Below are positions 59,575 to 64,000 of a stretch of 64,000 bases of DNA, piece after piece. A model generated the notes under the pieces. The model was not told the DNA's origin and searched no databases. It saw only the letters and a list, made by a program, of their open reading frames with translations. The stretch comes from Celoporthe dispersa (taxonomy: Eukaryota; Ascomycota; Sordariomycetes; Diaporthales; Cryphonectriaceae). The first letter of the stretch is position 1, and every line of letters begins with the position of its first letter. The stretch covers positions 2,728,001 to 2,792,000 of the forward strand of contig WAID01000009.1 in the NCBI GenBank assembly GCA_016584495.1. Reading direction: 5' to 3'. Position numbers and translations under genes: made by a program.

Positions 59575-60940
59575 ATGAACTTCCACATCTCCCCCTTCTC
59601 GCCTCTACGACCTCAATTCTCCTCAGGCAACCTCGGCAGCGCGCGGTCCTCCCATCAGCTGTCTTCCCGGCCCTCCTCCTCGCATCAGCCACATGAACTC
59701 GCCCGCCACCACGCCGACAGGTCCAGCCCCGTCAGGATCGCTGTCGAGCCCCCTCCCTCCGGCTCCGATGACGGCGATGATGTTATGACCAGCGATACGG
59801 GCGTTGACGACGACGACGACGATACGGACTCCTCAGACGGCTCGGCGGCAGACGACGTCACCCAAGACAGCCGTGATGTGCTTGTGCAGCGGCTGAACGA
59901 CTTAGCGGAGAAGCTCAGCACTGCGGCGAGCGTCAGAGCCGCCAGCGTGGAGGCCCTGCACAGGCAGGTCGACGACATGGAGAGGACGCTGCGCGGGGCA
60001 GACAGCAGGGACCGAAGCGCGAGCCGGCACTCGAGCTCGACGAGGAGGAAAGAGGCCGGGGAGAGGACGGGCAAGGGAGGTGGGAGGAGGAGAAGGAGGA
60101 GGAGGAAAGAGTCGCTGCGGCTTCCGTCCGGCGGCGAGTCGCCCCGCGGCCGCGACAGCAGCTCGCTGGGCATCATGGCCCCCATGAGCCCCTCGTGGTT
60201 CATGTCCCGCTTCCAGCAACAGGGGCGGCCGTCAACAGCAGGCCGGGAGAGAGCAGCCGCCGCGGTGGAGGACTCTCAGCCGCTGCCTTCGTCCGCCGGG
60301 ACCACGAGCCGCCAGCAGCGACCGCCGGTCGAGCGTCTCGACTCAGCCGACGCCGGGACCAGCACGACACCGCCGGAGATATCGTCGGAGGTGGCAGAGA
60401 CTGTCGTCAAGGAGGCCGAGAAGCTGTGTTCGGAGATGGCCACCGTCATAGAGAGCCTTCGGGCGCGGCGAGAAGAGTCAGATGTGATTTCCTTCCCTTG
60501 ATTCTCTTCCTCTCCCTCCCTTCTTGACACACACCCCGCTCCCCCCGGTTTAACCAAGCGCGTTCCGTTACTAACCACGTCTTTCATTCGCGATACAGCA
60601 TCTACACGCAGTACTTATCCAGCGAGAAGAGATGGCAAATCAGCGTCTCCTCGAGAGCACTACCGCCATCAGCCGGCTCGAGGATGTCGTGGCCGATGAC
60701 GAGGCAGAGCTGAGGCACCTGCGCCTGGAGATGCGCGCCATCGAGGTGCGCTGTATGGGCTACGTCCCCGAGGGCGCCGACCCGGAGCTGGACAGGTCTA
60801 TCCGCAACTGGAAGGATGACTGGAGGAGCCTGCGAGAGCGGTTCGCGGCCAGAAGGGGCAGCTCCTCGTTCGTGTCTGGGGACGGGGAGTCGAGCACGCT
60901 GTCTACACTGGCAGAGAGTCCGTTTCCGACGACGAGCTGA
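59575..60940 (+). CDS. Disordered/coiled-coil protein, unknown function
   Basis: Exons 59575-60483 and 60599-60940 around a 115-nt intron (GTGATT donor, CTAAC branch, CAG acceptor) give 416 residues. The N-terminus is Ser/Pro/His-rich, followed by an acidic DDDDDDTDSSDGS stretch, a coiled coil (VQRLNDLAEKLSTAASVRA), a poly-Arg patch (GGGRRRRRRRK) and PMSPSWFMSRFQQQGR. Exon 2 begins HLHAVLIQREEMANQRLLE and has a second coiled coil with ELRHLRLEMRAIEVRCMGYV and the Trp-containing NWKDDWRSL. The end of exon 2 resembles conserved hypothetical proteins of filamentous fungi. The non-standard donor is chosen because phase and the conserved exon-2 frame require it. Function unknown. Confidence 0.75.
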
Positions 60941-61469
60941 GTGAGCATCATCGTAAATAATCTCTGTCCGAGGCGTTGTGATGTCCTGCTCTCCTGCTAT
61001 AGTGATACCTAGTGAATGGCCTGAACCGTGTATAAGGCAGATTCATTCACACTTCCTTTTCCTTGTGTATGTGTGTGTGTATGTGCGCGCATGTGTACCA
61101 AAAAAAAACCAACCAGATTTGTCAAGATGTGCCGCACACAGAGAGGATAACCAAAAAGGGTCTCTGGACGGATTGTTTAGGTATCAATCAAGCACTGAAA
61201 ACCAGGTGACGGGTTTTGTCATATACAACAATTACCAATTCAATGCCACGCTTTGGAAGAAACCAAGCAGGTCTCTCTCTTTCTGTGCCTCTTTCTATCC
61301 GTCAAAACCAAGATGGCCCCAGATATACCCAAACCTGGACAAACCTTTGTCCTTATGAACGCCCCATCTCCCATGTCAAACGCCCTCCCTCCAGAAGGGG
61401 GGAAAATAGAAAAAAGAAGAATGAGAAATACCCTGAAACACCCCTTCGGAAAGCTATGATGCCCACAGG
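60941..61469. other. Convergent 3' intergenic region
   Basis: 529 bp with a GT/GC-rich tract at 61068-61094 and a short A run. No gene is seen. Confidence 0.65.
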
Positions 61470-62692
61470 TCACCGATTCCGGTAGGCCGACCTCCAAACC
61501 ATGGCCCACGGCTCCGACTCCGTCTCGCAGGTCGTCTTCTTGGCTGATTTCGCGCACTTGGGGAAGCGGACGGCAAGATCGCCAGTCTGATACTCGTCGC
61601 CGGTACCGGGTTTCGAGTACGAGTTGATGGTCCGCTGGGGGACCAAGGCCAGTTTCGACAGGATGGTCGGGTGCCACTGGACGATATGTTCCTGCTCTAC
61701 ATGTCAGTCTTTGGTGATGTCTCAGGGCTGCGTATGCGTGGCGGCCTTTTTTTTCTTCCTCTTTCTTTTCCCCTTCCCCGCTACTTACCAGTGCGTGCGT
61801 CTCGGCCTTTTGAAAATTGTAGCTCCTATAGATCGGATCGAACCACGTCTCAAGGAGGTACCGCGACCACTCCGAGTTGCGTAGCACGAAGCTCGACGTC
61901 ACCAGACCCTCCTTGTCCTGGGTCAACACGAGGTCTACGTCTCCGGCGCTCAGGTGCGAGAACGTGTGGATGATGCTGTCCGGGGGCACGACGGGGTGGT
62001 TGACGATCATGATGTCCTCCAGCCTCCCGGGCGCCATGACATCCCTCTCCACCGATAGCTGCGGGTTCATGATGAACGTGTCAACGTCCACGTACCACAG
62101 GTACAATGCGTCGGGGAACTTGGTCATGGCGTGGCGCATCGCGACGACTTTGGTCCACGAGTTTGGAGAGGTTTTGAGGTCGTAGTCGCCGACCTGGGGG
62201 AAAAAATGTTATGTAGCCTGTGGGGGAAACCCGTTCTCTCCAGTCAGCCTCTGTCCTTTTCTTTCTACTCGCCCACCTCTAGACACGGTCTCTCTCTCTC
62301 TCTTCCTCTCATATAGGCACAAGGCCTGAAGCCACACCTGGGGACGACGTACCGTGCCTGTCGGCATAAAGCTTCCTGTTCTCCTTCAACAGCTCTGTGT
62401 ATTTCGACCCAAACCTCTTCTCGTCTAGCACCGTCACGATCACCACGGGTGGTCTCCCCGACGGTACATGGTTCGCCAGTCCCACGGGCCCGCCGTGGGC
62501 CGGCGCCGAGCTGCCGCCGCGCGTGACAAGCCACACCAGCGCGATCAGCACAAAGACTGCAATCGCGACCGCATGTTGTCGGTACCGCCGCGGCAGGGCG
62601 AGGCGCCTGACGGACCGTATCCTGCTGCTGCTGCCACGGGGTTGGAACGGCGCCGGGTTCGAGTCTTTCCGCGCAGGGTACGGCAGATGCAT
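61470..62692 (-). CDS. GT34 family alpha-mannosyl/galactosyltransferase, one apparent frameshift
   Basis: A Golgi type II membrane enzyme. Exons on minus: 62692-62353, 62217-61789 and 61691-61470, with introns of 135 nt (GTACGT, GCTGAC branch) and 97 nt (GTAAGT). A single signal anchor lies at residues 41-58 (AVAIAVFVLIALVWLVTR). PPVVIVTVLDEKRF and ELLKENRKLYADRHG open the catalytic domain. The DxD metal site is DVD (157-159) in YLWYVDVDTFIMNP, and LVTSSFVLRNSEWSRYLLE and WHPTILSKLALVPQRTINSY are typical of GT34 (Mnn10/Mnn11/gma12). At the start of exon 2 the run of five C after six T has one base too many; allowing for it gives GYITFFPQVGDYDLK and 329 residues in total. It probably extends N- or O-glycans; mannosyl or galactosyl specificity cannot be fixed. 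Confidence 0.87.
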
Positions 62693-64000
62693 GGTCTTGA
62701 CGGGATGGCGAGGCGAGGTCGGGCAGGAAGGAGGAGGGTATCACGTCAAAGGGTGGTTCGTGGTCGTCGGAAGTTCGTGGGCTGGACTGGGGCGGGCCCT
62801 CAGGGCTGCGGCGGCGGTAATAGAGCGAACCTCGGCAGGCGGGATCGGGCAGCTAAGTATACACGAAGCTGTCGCTGGATGGAGCGCGCGCGCGGTGAGC
62901 GGTGAGAGGTAGCAATGGGCGGTTGTATCGTCGTCGAGAGGCGGCGCGAGGACTGCTGCTGGTGACGGCTCAGGAGATGCTCGTTGTGGCTTCTGATCGC
63001 TTAGGCGGGCGCCGAACAAAAAGAATACCTCGGGGCTAGCGCCGATGTCTCAGACCGGACGGACGAATATAGTTAAATCAAGGTACGCGAAACACCAATT
63101 CCTCAAGAGGCGACTCGAAAAAAAAATAGGAAAAGAGAGACGTGGTGCCAGGTATGACAGAGCTGTGGCTGTTGTCGTCGTTGTTGCTGGTGGTGGTGGT
63201 GGTGGTTGGAGAGCGATCTGTCGCTTGAGCCTGCACAGGATGGGTTGCCCAACTGTGGGTTCCTGTAGGTAAGTACTCAGATAGTACTTGTAGCACGAGG
63301 AAATAAGCTGCAATGCGCTTACTATGTATGGTACCGCCATTACCTACTTGCCACAACACAGCAAATTAAACTGTGTGAGGGATGAGAGCCAAGTGCTGAC
63401 GGCTGACTCCCAAACTCTGTTCTCAGGGGCCCAGTTCAGGTCTAGAGCCAGGCTCCATTGCTCGCTCACCAGATGCGCCATCCCTCTGCATTGATGTCTT
63501 GGAGAAGGCACAACGGAGCGAGGTATGAGATGCTACGATACTAGAAGTACACTGATTGCTACGTCAAATGGGACCCTTGAAGGTACTATATATTTCAGGG
63601 ACCAGGACCCCACGTCCGCTCTGACCCACCTGTCAAACACCACCAGCACCGAGCACCCTTCAGGGATCCTGCAGCCCGCCGTGGCGCTCAGGGCGTGAAT
63701 AGAAAGAACTGAAGACAGTATCACTCGTGAACGGTATGGCACTTGGCACTGCACGATAGGAATCTGAAGGGAGAGAATGGATCCTGCAAGAGCCAACTAA
63801 TTAGACCTCTTTCTCTCCTCACCTAGGAAAACCCCCTGCGGTAGCCCCTCCAGTCCAAGGAAATGAAGCTGACAGCGGCCTCCTTCCATCCCTTGCAATC
63901 TTCCTCACAGCTTCTCCTTCATCAGATGCTGGCTGTCCCTCAAGCGGCCGACTGACCGTAGTTTTCAAGGTTCTCCGCGACACCAGCTAGGTAAAGGTAT
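62693..64000. other. Region upstream of GT34 gene to window end
   Basis: 1.3 kb with a TGG repeat at about 63189-63206 and otherwise unremarkable. Open frames here look random. A gene beginning beyond the right edge cannot be excluded. Confidence 0.55.

Noticed and set aside
1..64000. tRNA, 5S rRNA, CRISPR array, transposon or insertion sequence
   Set aside because: I looked for the T-loop GTTCGAAT pattern, typical fungal 5S motifs, regularly spaced direct repeats and transposase motifs by eye and found none; a covariance-model search would be decisive.
1..64000. Secondary-metabolite or defence gene cluster
   Set aside because: The neighbours are unrelated housekeeping, signalling and regulatory genes with no backbone enzyme (PKS, NRPS, terpene cyclase) or NLR/HET-type domain.

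Overview
The window is nuclear DNA of a filamentous ascomycete (Pezizomycotina, most likely Sordariomycetes). The genes carry short introns of about 58-200 bp with GTAAGT/GTGAGT-type donors and CTRAC-type branch sites, exons are GC-rich, and several families are typical of that group (DUF3984, DUF7514, Stc1-domain, Ime2-type kinase with a long tail). The genus cannot be told from the sequence. No CRISPR array, operon, transposase, tRNA or rRNA was found by eye.

Layout, left to right: a 5'-complete, 3'-truncated ELP1 gene of the Elongator complex (minus), divergent from a DUF3984 protein (plus); a 5.8 kb gene-free stretch; the histidine phosphotransfer gene YPD1 (plus); an AKAP7/2H RNA-ligase-like protein (minus); a coiled-coil protein (plus); a C2H2-like zinc-finger protein (plus); an Hsp70-like ATPase (minus); an Ime2/RCK kinase (minus); an 8.1 kb gene-free stretch; an Stc1-domain protein (plus); a DUF7514 protein (plus); an MFS sugar transporter with eight exons (plus); sphingosine-1-phosphate lyase (plus); a pyruvate dehydrogenase kinase-like GHKL kinase (minus); an F-box-like protein (minus); a multiply frameshifted gene relic (plus); a second coiled-coil protein (plus); and a GT34 glycosyltransferase (minus). 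The genes are unrelated housekeeping, signalling and regulatory genes. I see no biosynthetic or defence cluster and no convincing undescribed multi-gene system.

Six genes that are otherwise intact and conserved (DUF3984, Hsp70-like, DUF7514, S1P lyase, F-box-like, GT34) each carry one or two apparent 1-nt indels, ten in all. Most lie in or beside short C/G runs, and allowing for them gives a whole number of codons each time. This looks like an indel-prone assembly more than biology. By contrast, the locus at 57.2-58.1 kb needs about four shifts in 0.9 kb and looks like a real relic.

The non-coding DNA is rich in microsatellites and homopolymers. It also holds several unexplained structures: a 15-bp perfect hairpin at 17.36 kb, an 18-bp perfect palindrome at 9.32 kb, an 8-bp-stem tetraloop hairpin at 46.83 kb, and two G-quadruplex-type motifs.
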